Below, piece by piece: positions 22,807-32,935 of a stretch of 64,000 nt of DNA; positions within the stretch are counted from its first letter, which is position 1; each line of letters begins with the position of its first letter. A program made the translations under genes and the position numbers. This DNA is from Holothuria scabra (Eukaryota; Echinodermata; Holothuroidea; Aspidochirotida; Holothuriidae). The stretch covers positions 8,557,450 to 8,621,449 of the forward strand of contig CM074187.1 in the NCBI GenBank assembly GCA_037179385.1, read 5' to 3'. The notes beneath the pieces are model-generated. The model was given only the letters and a program-made list of their open reading frames with translations. It searched no databases and had not been told where the DNA came from.

Positions 22807-23026
22807 CTCACAGTAATGAATGAACACACTTATTATTAATGACCTTTATAAAACATTATTAATACCTTCCTATCTCTTACATCCGAACATTGATGTGGAA
22901 TGTATATGAATGAATAAGGTGTTTTCTCTGAATCTGTGCATTATAACAGGTCTATGCATTAATTTTACACTGAAGATAAACTGTGGACTTAAAATCCACA
23001 GTACAGAACGAAATTGGCTTTAAGTA

Positions 23027-23161
23027 GGTTAGATTAGGTTAGATGGAGTTTCACGGCCCAGTTTCCAACCAATCGGTTCAAGTCGAGCCCGTCACGGCCT
23101 TTTTTCCAGTTGTGTCTCATTGGCTTGTTTTCCCTACTCCATTGCTTATGCTGAGCACCAA
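23027..23161 (-). mobile_element. tRNA-derived SINE, 5'-truncated copy
   Basis: A perfect 10-bp TSD, GCTTTAAGTA, lies at 23,017-23,026 and 23,162-23,171. The left edge is the GGTTAGATTAGG-type tail, followed by the family body in the minus orientation up to the TGCTTATGCTGAGCACC block. The head is missing. Confidence 0.88.
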
Positions 23162-23171
23162 GCTTTAAGTA

Positions 23172-24607
23172 AACGGGCTCACATCTGTAGGTAAGTTTAT
23201 GTGTAACAACTGTTTTCTCAAGCGAGAAAGATATTTGGTCTGGTCACTCTGGAGTTGGCAGATCACGTTTTTCTCATTTCGACGTGGGTTGTATAGGAAC
23301 TTATGAGAAGTATTGAGGTATTTTAACATTGCATTTAGGGAAACTTTTTCTTATAATTGCCTCCATTTGCCTTTCCATGCAGTCGGTAACTTACTGTTTT
23401 GTCCTCCTTTTTGGTCTCCAAGTGATTCAAAAAGGAAGACAAACAGCCAAAGACATATGAAACACCGTCCGAGGGGACAAAAATGTCAACCAATTTTAGT
23501 TCTAAATAACTTCCAACCAGAGCCTATATACTATATATTTTCGTAAAATGCATCGATGTGGACCCATGAAGTTTGTATGCCATGATGACTTCAAGTTCGA
23601 CGTAAAGCTACCTAAATTTGTGAAATTTGTACCTCTGGAGAACAACAGATACATAATTTCACTTAATTACAGTTTAGCGCCATCTAAGCGAGTTTTAATA
23701 TCCTGATCTGAGACAAAAGAGTCATTTCGTTTCTGTCAAAAGACAAACTAATGTTTCGACTTATGGCTTTTCTTTACAACTAATTGATTCAAAGGAAGGC
23801 ACTCGTAAGTAGCTCCGCACTTAACTTATTAAAACGTCAAAATGATATTTAAAAACATACTGAGTAAAAATTTATGATCTCTTCACTTCAGCAAATTGAA
23901 AGTATGTATAATTTATAGAAAACAATAAATCTTGAAACAAGTTAGTAAGTGAAGAATTTATTTTGTAGTTTAAATAGATTGTGTATCTCTCAAGCAGCAG
24001 TCAGTATGGAACCGCTATAACTTAAACTGAAGCAAGGGCACAACATAAGACTATCGATTGTATACAGACGCAGTCGAATAAATTTATTAATATGTTAATA
24101 AATAAAAGATCTTTACTCCCCCAATTCACTACCCGAGCTGTATAAGACATACGCTGATCAATTTAATTAAACCTACTCGTTTTTTCTGGTACTTTGAATG
24201 TTACGCTGCGATTGCAGTTAACAACAAAGTTGCATCATGTGGACTTTCAACTCTCGATGGAGGGGCTTTATCGCAACCAATAAATAGTTCTGCTGTTCAC
24301 TTTTTCATTCACTCTTTGAAAAAGACTTGAGACGAGTTAAAAATTTACCAAACGATACGACACACTTGTAGTACCTAAAATCACATTATTAAAAGCGGGA
24401 GACTGCCGCCACTTGACTTCTTTCATTGAAGAGCTATATGGAGTCTAGTATTTTACTTAAGTCTGCAGATTTAAGATGGTAGACTATTACTGCGGCAACT
24501 CGACGCAAATACTTCAGGCATAAAAATACATCAAATTAGTCAAACGAAAGTATGACAGTTTGTCGTTTAACTACACCCTGTGGGTATAGCTATAAGGTTG
24601 ACACCAC
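23172..24607. other. Unassigned AT-rich sequence
   Basis: I see no gene, repeat boundary or RNA structure here. The 77-codon frame at 23,313 shows no domain. Confidence 0.4.
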
Positions 24608-24611
24608 TTAA

Positions 24612-24867
24612 AGGGCAGGAGCAGTCATCCCAAATCTAAGAAGTGTAGTAGACTGTCCAGTTTCATGATTGGCTGTTGGGAGTCCTGTGACAATGTTTTT
24701 TATCTTTAAATGTAAAATTTACCAGAAATAATTGCTTGGCTTACCTTGAATATGAAGTAGTGTAAAATTCATAAAATGTAATTAAAGATACTTTAAAGAG
24801 AAATAAGATGAGAATTGAGTTATTTAGCTTTTTCTTCAAAATAAGTTTGGGGAACTGCTCTTTACCT
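24612..24867 (+). mobile_element. TTAA-type miniature element, family B
   Basis: The left end TTAA-AGGGCAGGAGCAGTC and right end GAACTGCTCTTTACCT-TTAA are inverted repeats. TTAA is present at 24,608-24,611 and 24,868-24,871. TTAA duplication is the piggyBac-type signature, but no transposase is present and the terminal bases are not the classic CCC type. The length of 256 bp matches 54,069-54,322. Confidence 0.8.
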
Positions 24868-24871
24868 TTAA

Positions 24872-25830
24872 CATCTTTATTCTGAAAAACGCAAACACTC
24901 ACCGTATTGGAGCTTTGCTCGAGGTTAATTGTTAAATATTTTATAAACTGACCGGTTAGTTTGAAGTCAGGCAATGGTGATATAAGTATACTGTGTATAT
25001 TCTTAAATGCGTATATTGCAACCGTGCGTACCAGTTTTTCTGTGTAATCAAATGGAAAAGATATCAATGTTATTACCTGAACATTTCAGGCGACCAATAT
25101 CATCAGAACTTTATGAATACGTATATTTCGGTTCAAACTCCGCCTTCATGTCAAATCAAAATCAATACTAGCGTACCTGTTTTATGACACCGAGAATGGG
25201 AAGATCATGTGCAAACATTTCCTCTGAGGAAAAGCTATCCCTGACTCCTACGGCTAGGTTACTCAAATAGTTTCTTCACAGGACATCATTTTCTAAGTTA
25301 ATTCTTTATCGAAGGGGTTTGAATCAGAGGTATGGCCAGCATGGATGAATCCAGGGTACCGGGAGAGGTGCACGGGGGGAAAAATCTCTTTGAGATATAC
25401 CTTGAGGACCCTCAAGAGCTACCCAAATGATTGCACATCAGGCAGTGGGGAATCTGTATGGCGATTCCTCAACCAGGGATGAAAGATATGTTATTCGTTA
25501 GATAGGAAAAATGCACTCTCTACCTCAAATTCCAAACCGTTATTTCACCTTCGACATAATTCTGCGCCTATCCTAAACGAGCGTAACCAGTAGTGGAGAA
25601 GAGTTGGCACCACGAACTGACGAAGGCTCGGATTAGCAGATTAGAGAGAAACTTATCATATCAAATTTGTAACAAACCTTTTGCATCCAGCATGCACCTA
25701 TGGAACACAAGTATGCCTAAAGGGGATAAAACATTGTGGAATAAAAGCATACGAGAATTATTTGCACGTAAAAAATGTTCTTGAATCTCGAATTTCAGGC
25801 TATATTCATGAAGTCAGATGTCCCTCTCGT
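24872..25830. other. Unassigned sequence
   Basis: Nothing supported. A CAGGGGGAAAA-type purine tract near 25,370 is not flanked by termini. Confidence 0.4.
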
Positions 25831-25841
25831 CGCAACTAAGG

Positions 25842-27470
25842 TTTAAGCCGGCTCGTCACCAGGTTACGGCTTTTTCTCCAGTTATAGCTCTCTGGTTTGT
25901 TTCCCATACTGCTTCCAGGCAGTGGCGTAGCCAGGATTGAATTTCTAGGGGGCCCAGGTAACAAGTGGGGGGGGGGGCGGTACCTCCGAGGGTCAGGCGT
26001 GGCCAGACTATCTAAGCGGAGCGCCATCATTGGTTAGCGTGGAGCTTTCAAGAACATTTTGGGCTTTGCAAACCCTCTAGATGTTCAGAAACGGCACTTC
26101 CCACGCGTTTTAAGCTGCATGTACCCAGCCTTAAAATACGAATCTCATGTCTGCTACTTCTCCAAAAATGAGAATAAAAAAAATCAATCTTTGAAATATG
26201 GTAATACATACATTTTTAGGGACCCCAAAACTGGACATTTCTGATCTGTGGCCTGGAGGATGAGACTAAAGGGAACCGGTATCTCCCTTTTTCTTGGGAA
26301 AAATTGCAAACTTCAGGAGGACGTAAATCACAAATGCGGCATTATTTGAATGGATATTTCAGCTTTATTAGGAAAACCAAAAGTAGTTGTCCCCCTCTGA
26401 GAAATTTTCTTTGCGTTAGATTTCCTAGATGCAAAATGGTACCATGTTTGGCAAAACTTTGAACTGATTATATGCCTGCGTTTTAGGATTTTTCTTTTTG
26501 GGGAGCATGAAAAATTTCAAAATACTCATTTTTAGCCTTTTTAGAGATTTTACAAGTGACATACATACTACCAAAAAACAATGTTTTCTGGTTTGCATTG
26601 ATGTCTAGATGCAAAATGGTGCAGTATTTGTTCAATCATCGGTACATTACGTAGTCAAAACTAAAATACTACGAGTAAATCTCTCAAAATATTTAAACTG
26701 CAAAGCAGAAGTATGGACCATGTGGGAAACACATGAAATCCGGACCTTGTGGACATTTTAAAAATCCGCCCGGGTGCCAGTGTCAACTAGCAAAAAAGGG
26801 ACTTGTCGAAAAAATCGTCCTACAGTGGCACTTGTCATGGGCAGGAGTGAGGCACGACATAGTCCTACTTGTTATGGATAGAAGGGAAGAATTATTCGAA
26901 GGCAGTACCTTACCCCTACGGCATATTTTGTGTATGATACGGTATAGGAATGGTCGTGTAAGAATGGTATCCAGTGTATGAGTGCCTTATTTCAGTAAAT
27001 CAACCAGCCATCCGAAAGACAGGAAGGGTCTTAACTTAACAAAGTCACATTCGAGTTTGTCGTCGAAACGTTCGTTTCATCTTCGAAGTGAAATGCAATA
27101 AACGACAGTGCAGATTATATATGTTATCTAAATTAGCGAAAGTAGGCATTTTGAAGTGATTACTTGATTTCATTCGTGCGCACAAAATGTGTTTTACATA
27201 CATCCATGCATGTTTTCTTAATTGTTACACATTTTATTTATGTACTGTTTTTGAAAGAAATACTTCAAAGTTTATTTCCGTTCAAACATATTATTTTTTC
27301 TCAATTAATTTATCAGGACGCAAAAAATCTGGGGGAGGGGGCCTGAAGAGAATCGGGGGAGGGGGCAGAGCCCCCAGGCTCCCCCGGTGGCTACGCTACT
27401 GCAGTTCAAGGTATGATGAGCACCAAACACAATGGCAGTAGAATCCATTTTAAAGGTAATCTTTGGTCGC
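25842..27470 (-). mobile_element. tRNA-derived SINE split by a hAT-like element
   Basis: Body sequence of the SINE runs from 25,842 to 25,919 and resumes at about 27,411 with GATGAGCACCAA, continuing to 27,470. The outer flanks CGCAACTAAGG (25,831-25,841) and CGCAACTAGGG (27,471-27,481) agree at 10 of 11 positions. The hAT-like element 25,920-27,401 therefore landed inside this SINE after the SINE had inserted. Confidence 0.75.
25920..27401. mobile_element. hAT-like non-autonomous element, 1.48 kb family (copy 2, inverted)
   Basis: This is inverted relative to 402-1884 and collinear with it along its full length. The ends are CAGTGGCGTAGCCAGGAT and GTGGCTACGCTACTG. The 8-bp flanks CTTCCAGG and GTTCAAGG (offset by two bases on the right) agree at 6 of 8 positions, so the TSD is eroded. 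The frame at 26,733-26,981, starting MKSGPCGHFKNPPGCQCQ, is the counterpart of 1078-881 in copy 1, with few substitutions and a longer C-terminus. Its Cys/His spacing is not one I recognise. Confidence 0.85.
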
Positions 27471-27481
27471 CGCAACTAGGG

Positions 27482-29894
27482 AACCTAGGATAAGGGGGTT
27501 GTCCCTGACAACTCCCTGCTGGGATCTACATCGTCACTGTTCCTGACCAATTTAAAAATTCATTGTAAAGACTGTAGGCTTTAGGCGCAGCCGTTAGCCA
27601 TTCCAATGTCGGAATAAAGATCAGCTGTCCAGTTATGACGAGCGCCATCAAAACACGATCTTTGACGCGCTGTCCTGAAGTAACCTCACATACCATGGGA
27701 CTAACAACTCCCTGCACAAACCGGCGAAACTACGTCTGACCACAGCAAAGAAAACTGACGAGATATTTAGAATGTTATGGAAAAGGAGCACTGAATTTAA
27801 AAACGCAGTCTAGGGAATCAAACAGCATGATATCATATTCGATTTGGTATGGATTTTACTTCCTCAACTTAAAATGATTTCGGCGATTTATGCTATTTAT
27901 TTTTTTATCGGTATTTAGTCAATATCGAAAGCTCAAACGCGCTATTTTGGACATATACCGTTAACATAATGTGGGCTGTATTCTTCGTTTGAAAAAGCTC
28001 ATCAGTAAAAACGTCAAGCTTCACCATGTGGCTCCATTTTAACTACTAGATTCGGACAAAAATAAAAATGACAATAATAAAATAGTTACTTTTGTATTCA
28101 TATCTCGGTCGAATCAAATTATTCAAGGATAATTTTAAGAGCTATGGAGCTTTTCTGAAAATTGAATGAAGCACTGTAATCAGATCTTCAACAACTACAA
28201 CGATGAAATGTCATTTCATAAGTTACCTAATACGAAATAGCAAACATTTTCGAAGCAACTTGGAAGCCTCCCGTCGACTGCACATCATGCAATTGGTTTG
28301 ATAATTATCTGTAAGTATCCTATATATTAATGAGAAAATAAGACAAGTCTGTAGTCGGACTGGCAAGATTGAAGAAACTTTGGATCCAGTGCATTTCTAT
28401 GTCTGACGTAACTAATGACGATGATTAGTCGCGCTTGGAAGTCTAAGTAGGATTGGCGCTGTTTCCTTCCATTTTTCCTTATTTTCTTTTAAATTGTCTG
28501 TCAGTCTTCGAGGCTCTCTGGAATGGGACGTGGGAATATGTTTCGCGCCACCTAACATATGGAACACTCGGAGGAAGTGCATAGCATACATTTAAAACAA
28601 TATATCTTGTAACTAGTCACATTTAGCTATTTTGAAAAAGGTCTTTATAGGTTTTTTCATCATTCTATCGTGCCTAATTATCCGGAAAGCAGTTATTAAG
28701 TCATGACTCCAAAGAGACGATCCCGCGGTCTCGACTAGAGACACGGAGCAATTAAACATTGATTTGTATGTAATGTAATTGGCTGGGGAGTATTACCGCG
28801 GAGGTCTCTCGACGGGCATCGCTGGCTTGTTCGTAGAAGGGTGTCGGCCTCAGTTGGCTTACACCATCCACAAAATTATTGCGAGAGAAGAAAAAATTGA
28901 ATCAGCAGTAGCCTTTTTGACCTGGTATAGTCTAACTCAGGCTGGTTTTTAATTACTCTCGATAAGAAGCCAACGATGTAAAATTGCTCTTCAGTTCGTC
29001 AGTGTAAGATCGCCCGCCATTTTCCAAGATAGACGACGAGGGGAAGATTAGTGAGTACAATTCTCTTGAGATTGAGGAAGAGACAAAGTAAGACAAAGTC
29101 ATTGAAATGGCTGGTAGCCTTAATTCTTCAGAGGATCTCAAAAATAACAAATTTCGGGCGATATGTGTTTTTTCTTTCTTATGAAGAGAAAGGGAAAGGG
29201 AGATATAACAAAAATAACATCACGACTTTGGAACGTTGGTGTGAATATGAATCGTACTTTTGAAACTTTAAATAGAACTTGTTAACGGTTTGGATGACTA
29301 TCCAAGCAGGTTATAATACCTGAATAATGCTTACTCAACCTCAGTTCGGGTCATTTCATAATTTGTAATTATCTAGGAAGATTAAGAAGTTCGATATGGA
29401 GTTTTGTACTGCCTGGACCAGGTTTGAGGCCCCAAGATTTCGGCTCTTTTTGATAAAACTCGTTCGGTAGCTGTAATAGTAGTCCCTTACCGGAAAAGGT
29501 ATTTCGCCCCATAGAAAAAATGGCATTGCCCTAAAAATTAAAGCAATTTATATATCATTCTCGTCCCCTGAAAAAAAAACCAGTGGGGAGCTCCCCTCCC
29601 TTCATTGCCTTGTCTGATTTTGATCCAGGATCCCACATTCCAAAGAACATCTAGTCAAATGGGGCACGAACCGCTGGAATCTTGTCATATGTTTGAAAAA
29701 GATTCGTTTCCAAAAATGACTAGTAATGGTCCAAAAACTAATCTATTCGCTTCATGTATGAGTCGAATCTAGTCAAGGATTTGACAAGATTCCAGTTCGT
29801 TCCCCAATTGATCAGATTCTATTCAATTCGACTAGAAATTTTTTTGAGTGTGTTGTCTTCATCTGGTGTGACTACTTTTTACAGTGTTGTTATA
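27482..29894. other. Unassigned sequence
   Basis: No gene or repeat supported. The frames at 27,526-27,717, 28,953-29,150 and 29,051-29,263 are short and without known domains. Confidence 0.4.
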
Positions 29895-30100
29895 GGTCAC
29901 AGTCCGCCTGATCGAAACCGAAGATTCTCGAGACCAAAAAAGAAATAGTGATCGCGAGACTGACATTAAAAAACCCCTGGCTCGCTTTCATTGTCAGTGT
30001 CCCGAACACTTTCAAATTTTGGGTTTCGCCGCCCTTTTCTTACGTCCCGTCTCGCCGATCCATTCACAATTAACATTTCGGTCTTGTGAAACTTCGGCCT
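29895..30100. repeat. Degenerate two-armed array of TTCGGTCTCGCGAA-type units
   Basis: Units such as GATCGCGAGACTGAC occur on the left, and inverted units such as TTCGGTCTTGTGAA and TTCGGCCTCGTAGG on the right. The same unit builds the larger array at 35,275-35,628. The foldback element at 30,107 starts right at its edge. Confidence 0.55.
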
Positions 30101-30106
30101 CGTAGG

Positions 30107-30560
30107 TATGGCACGCACTTAACACCAATTTATGTCGGTGTGCCCAAATGATTTGATGGTGTCCACTTATAAGGCGGTAAAAGTTATATCGTTGTGCTGT
30201 CTCGCATTTCGAGTGATAATCTACGTCGTGGTGTCAATATTTATTTGATCTCATTTAATATTTGGCCATAAATACTAGGCCTAATCGAATACAGAGTGAC
30301 CAAACTATTTGGCAGTGTCAACGTGAATATAGGGTGTTAAAATATTTGGCCGTAAACGCGATTTCGAGTGCCCAAATATTTGGCCGTGTTAATCAGAATA
30401 CAGACTGCCAAAATATTTGATCTTGCTGCCTACTGTTACTTTCTGTTTGGCCCCGTATCAACGCGAATATAGAGTGCCAAAATATATTGTCGTGTGAACG
30501 CGAATATGGTGTCAATGCGAATACAGTGGTAAAAAATATATGGACTGAAAAAATATTTAG
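30107..30560 (+). repeat. Left foldback arm with AAATATTTGGCCGTGT minisatellite
   Basis: A unique outer part of about 160 bp is followed by degenerate units of roughly 35-45 bp. Each unit has an AAATATTTGGCC block, a GTGTCAACGCGAAT block and an ATAGAGTGCC block. Unit number and quality differ from the right arm. Confidence 0.8.
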
Positions 30561-31629
30561 TCCCCGAACGTGTTTTCCGTTCGACCAATCATCGACGCAG
30601 ACGATATCCCGATAAATTTGGCCACACAATGACACATATTGTGTGTTTGTTATCAGCTCAGAAGAGGCATGTAATTGAATGTCTCATCTGCTGGAAAATT
30701 CAGCAGCGAAGAGGTAATGTAAAGTCTGCATATTGTGGATGTTATGGGAACTAAAGTTAGTATAATTGTCGTAGGATAGGACTAACTGTTGAATCATTAG
30801 TGGGGGTGCAGTGAGGTTGGGTGCAGATGCAGTTTTATGAAAGGGGTATACAAATATAGGGATGAGGACATACACATGCTCATGAAACTGTACACTTTTA
30901 GCCCTAACACCACACCGAGGAGGGTGGATTATTGGATATGAAGATGCAGCTGTTGTTCTCCAGCTAAAAAACTGCAAAAAAAAAAAAAAAAAAACTATGA
31001 GTTTACAATTGCTATGCACAATTATTTGTCAACCACATCAAGCCTTTCCTCTGGATATTGGACAGTACCCTTTTCACCCCATTCCTATGCATTCCTGTGC
31101 ATCACGCTCTTGGCTCATTTACAGTACCCCACAGACACTAAGTGGGGGATTGAGTTCAACCATAGCCCTTAGGGACGGGGGCTTGCATCCCCACCCCCCA
31201 CTGACGAAAAGCTGACTCGGGCAGACTTTGGTGCCTTAGTCGGGCAGACGGATCATAGGTGTATGAGGCGAGAAGGGCTGCGAGGCAGACTGCCCCCCCC
31301 CCCCAAATTTTCGCAAAGTCTAAAATTCAGACAGGAATTTGGAAAAAAAAAAAAAAAAATCGAGCAGGAATTTGGGAAAAAATTGGACCGTCAGAAATGC
31401 CATGATGCTTCAGGAAATTCCCAAGAGTGCCCCAATCTTTAAAATGAATCATACCCAAAAGGGGGAAATACGTCATAGTCGTAAAATCTTTATTGTGTTA
31501 GTTATACTTCGTTAGATGTGATAAAACGAAACACCAACATGAATGTGCCTATATAGTGTCAGCTAACTCGATAAAAAGTTTAAAGTTTTAATTTATTTTC
31601 AAGTAGGCCTACTGTTCAAATGCAATTTT

Positions 31630-31700
31630 TGTCTCCCCTTAGTCGCCTCTTGCGACAGGTGGGAAATACCGTGGACATATTCTACAATCCCAACCCACAC
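31630..31700 (-). mobile_element. Probable SINE conserved domain (TGTCGYAAGAGGCGACTAA type)
   Basis: On the minus strand this contains CCTGTCGCAAGAGGCGACTA with GTAGAATATGTCCACGGTAT just before it. From memory, a GTCGTAAGAGGCGAC core with an upstream GAATA block is spread widely as a shared domain of invertebrate SINE families. The tRNA-like head and the tail of the element were not identified here. Confidence 0.5.
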
Positions 31701-31872
31701 TGAGGAAATTTTTATGGAAAATCGACAAGATCCCAAAAATTACCTACAAATTTGGGCAGCGCAAAAAGCTATTATTGCTGTCTTTGTGTCTATCCTGAAT
31801 CCTAAACCTCACGGGTGTAGGAAAAGTCCATTTTGGACTTTGGATCTACACCCTTGCTAGCCTAACCCTTAA

Positions 31873-32170
31873 AGTGCCAAACCTCTCACCTCAAGCTACA
31901 ATTTTGGTATGGGGGTACCGAAATTCTCGATTGGCTCAGCTCTTTGATTGACAGCTTATTGAAACTATGCAGAGTACCAAAGCTTATATTACACAGAATG
32001 AACGATACTGAGAGTGTTATGATTATATAAATTGAGTTTTTTATACTCACCTTAAAGCCATAAACTGAGATTGTAAATTGACGAGGATGAATTTCAGACA
32101 ATTGTGGGAGGGGCTTCGGTAAGAAGGTTAGGAGAATTGGTACTTTTTGGGGTGAGAAAACCAGGATCAA
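31873..32170 (-). mobile_element. TTAA-type miniature element, family A (inverted copy)
   Basis: TTAA at 31,869-31,872 is followed by AGTGCCAAACCTCTCACC, the same end as the right end of the 46,210 copy in reverse. Internal blocks match it well. The far end (TTGGGGTGAGAAAACC) has lost its TTAA. It lies inside the foldback element. Confidence 0.7.
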
Positions 32171-32224
32171 AAAAGTGGGGGAGGGGCAAAAAAGCGCGAA
32201 ATCTTGGTAGGCCACTACTATTCG

Positions 32225-32310
32225 GGAGCTGACTTGGGGGGGGGGGAGAGGCCCTGACTGGGGGATGTCCCCGCACCCCACCCCCCCCCCCTCCGTTGGT
32301 GCCGCCACTG
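32225..32310. mobile_element. hAT-like right end (solo)
   Basis: G- and C-tracts lead to a terminus reading TTGGTGCCGCCACTG at 32,310. This is the same architecture as other hAT-like ends here. No partner terminus was found. Confidence 0.45.
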
Positions 32311-32429
32311 CTGTCAACTCTATTTCAATCATGATTATGGGCGATAGGTTACGATATGATCTCCCTCTAGCTTTGTACATGTAATTAGTTAGCCAGCCTA
32401 ACCCAGGACTCAGTCATGTATTTATACCA

Positions 32430-32553
32430 ACTCAGGCCAGCATAACCTTCGGTCCGTATTCCTTTCAATTTTACAGGGCATAACAGGGCATCTCATGGGG
32501 CCTGTACAGCCCTCCTTTGCCCTTTAACCTGTTATGATATGTTATGTTAACTA
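32430..32553. repeat. SINE-like repeat with (ATGTT)n tail
   Basis: The right half matches bases 1-52 and ends in ATGATATGTTATGTTAA. Upstream lie CATAACAGGGCATC and CAGGCCAGCATAACC blocks. I did not find a convincing Pol III box pair. It lies inside the foldback element. Confidence 0.5.
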
Positions 32554-32569
32554 CATATTATTCGAGCCA

Positions 32570-32929
32570 CTATACATTTTATAGCCGTGTTCGCACTAAC
32601 ACGGCCAAATATTTTGTAACGCCATAAAATGTAATGGCGCTGTCCAATATAAAGCCAAACGAAGTATTTTGACAGTCTATATTCAAGTTGACTCTGCCAA
32701 ATATTTAGGCAGTCTATATTCAGGTTGACACGGCCAAATATTTGGTCACTCTATATTCGCTCGTGTGTGGCCAAATATTAAATGAGATCAAATAACTATT
32801 GACACCACGACGTAGATTATTACTCGAAATGCGAGACAACACAACTATGTAACGTTTACGGCTTTATAAGTGGACACCATCAAATCATTTGGGCACACCG
32901 ACATAAATTGGTGTAAAGTGCGTGTCATA
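32570..32929 (-). repeat. Right foldback arm with AAATATTTGGCCGTGT minisatellite
   Basis: This is the inverted counterpart of 30,107-30,560. Near-identical outer blocks include ACACCGACATAAATTGGTGT and ACGACGTAGATTATTACTCG. It has fewer tandem units than the left arm. Confidence 0.8.
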
Positions 32930-32935
32930 CGTAGG

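Larger units (their letters stand above)
30107..32929. mobile_element. Foldback-like element with minisatellite terminal inverted repeats
   Basis: The outer ends are TATGGCACGCACTTAACACC and, inverted, TATGACACGCACTTTACACC. An exact 6-bp TSD, CGTAGG, lies at 30,101-30,106 and 32,930-32,935. The two arms (30,107-30,560 and 32,570-32,929) match over the first 200 bp or more and then break into tandem units containing AAATATTTGGCCGTGT and GAATATAGAGTG. The middle holds later insertions (a conserved SINE domain, a family A TTAA element, a hAT-like end and a SINE-like repeat). Long, internally repetitive inverted arms are the hallmark of foldback elements; no transposase is present. Confidence 0.85.

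Noticed and set aside
30150..30560. CRISPR-like array
   Set aside because: Units are degenerate, vary in spacing, have no unique spacers and are mirrored at 32,570-32,929; they are the arm of a foldback element in a eukaryotic genome.
31886..32380. 164-codon frame on the minus strand
   Set aside because: It crosses a TTAA element, G/C tracts and a hAT-like terminus; the proline-rich part is translation of the C-tract.
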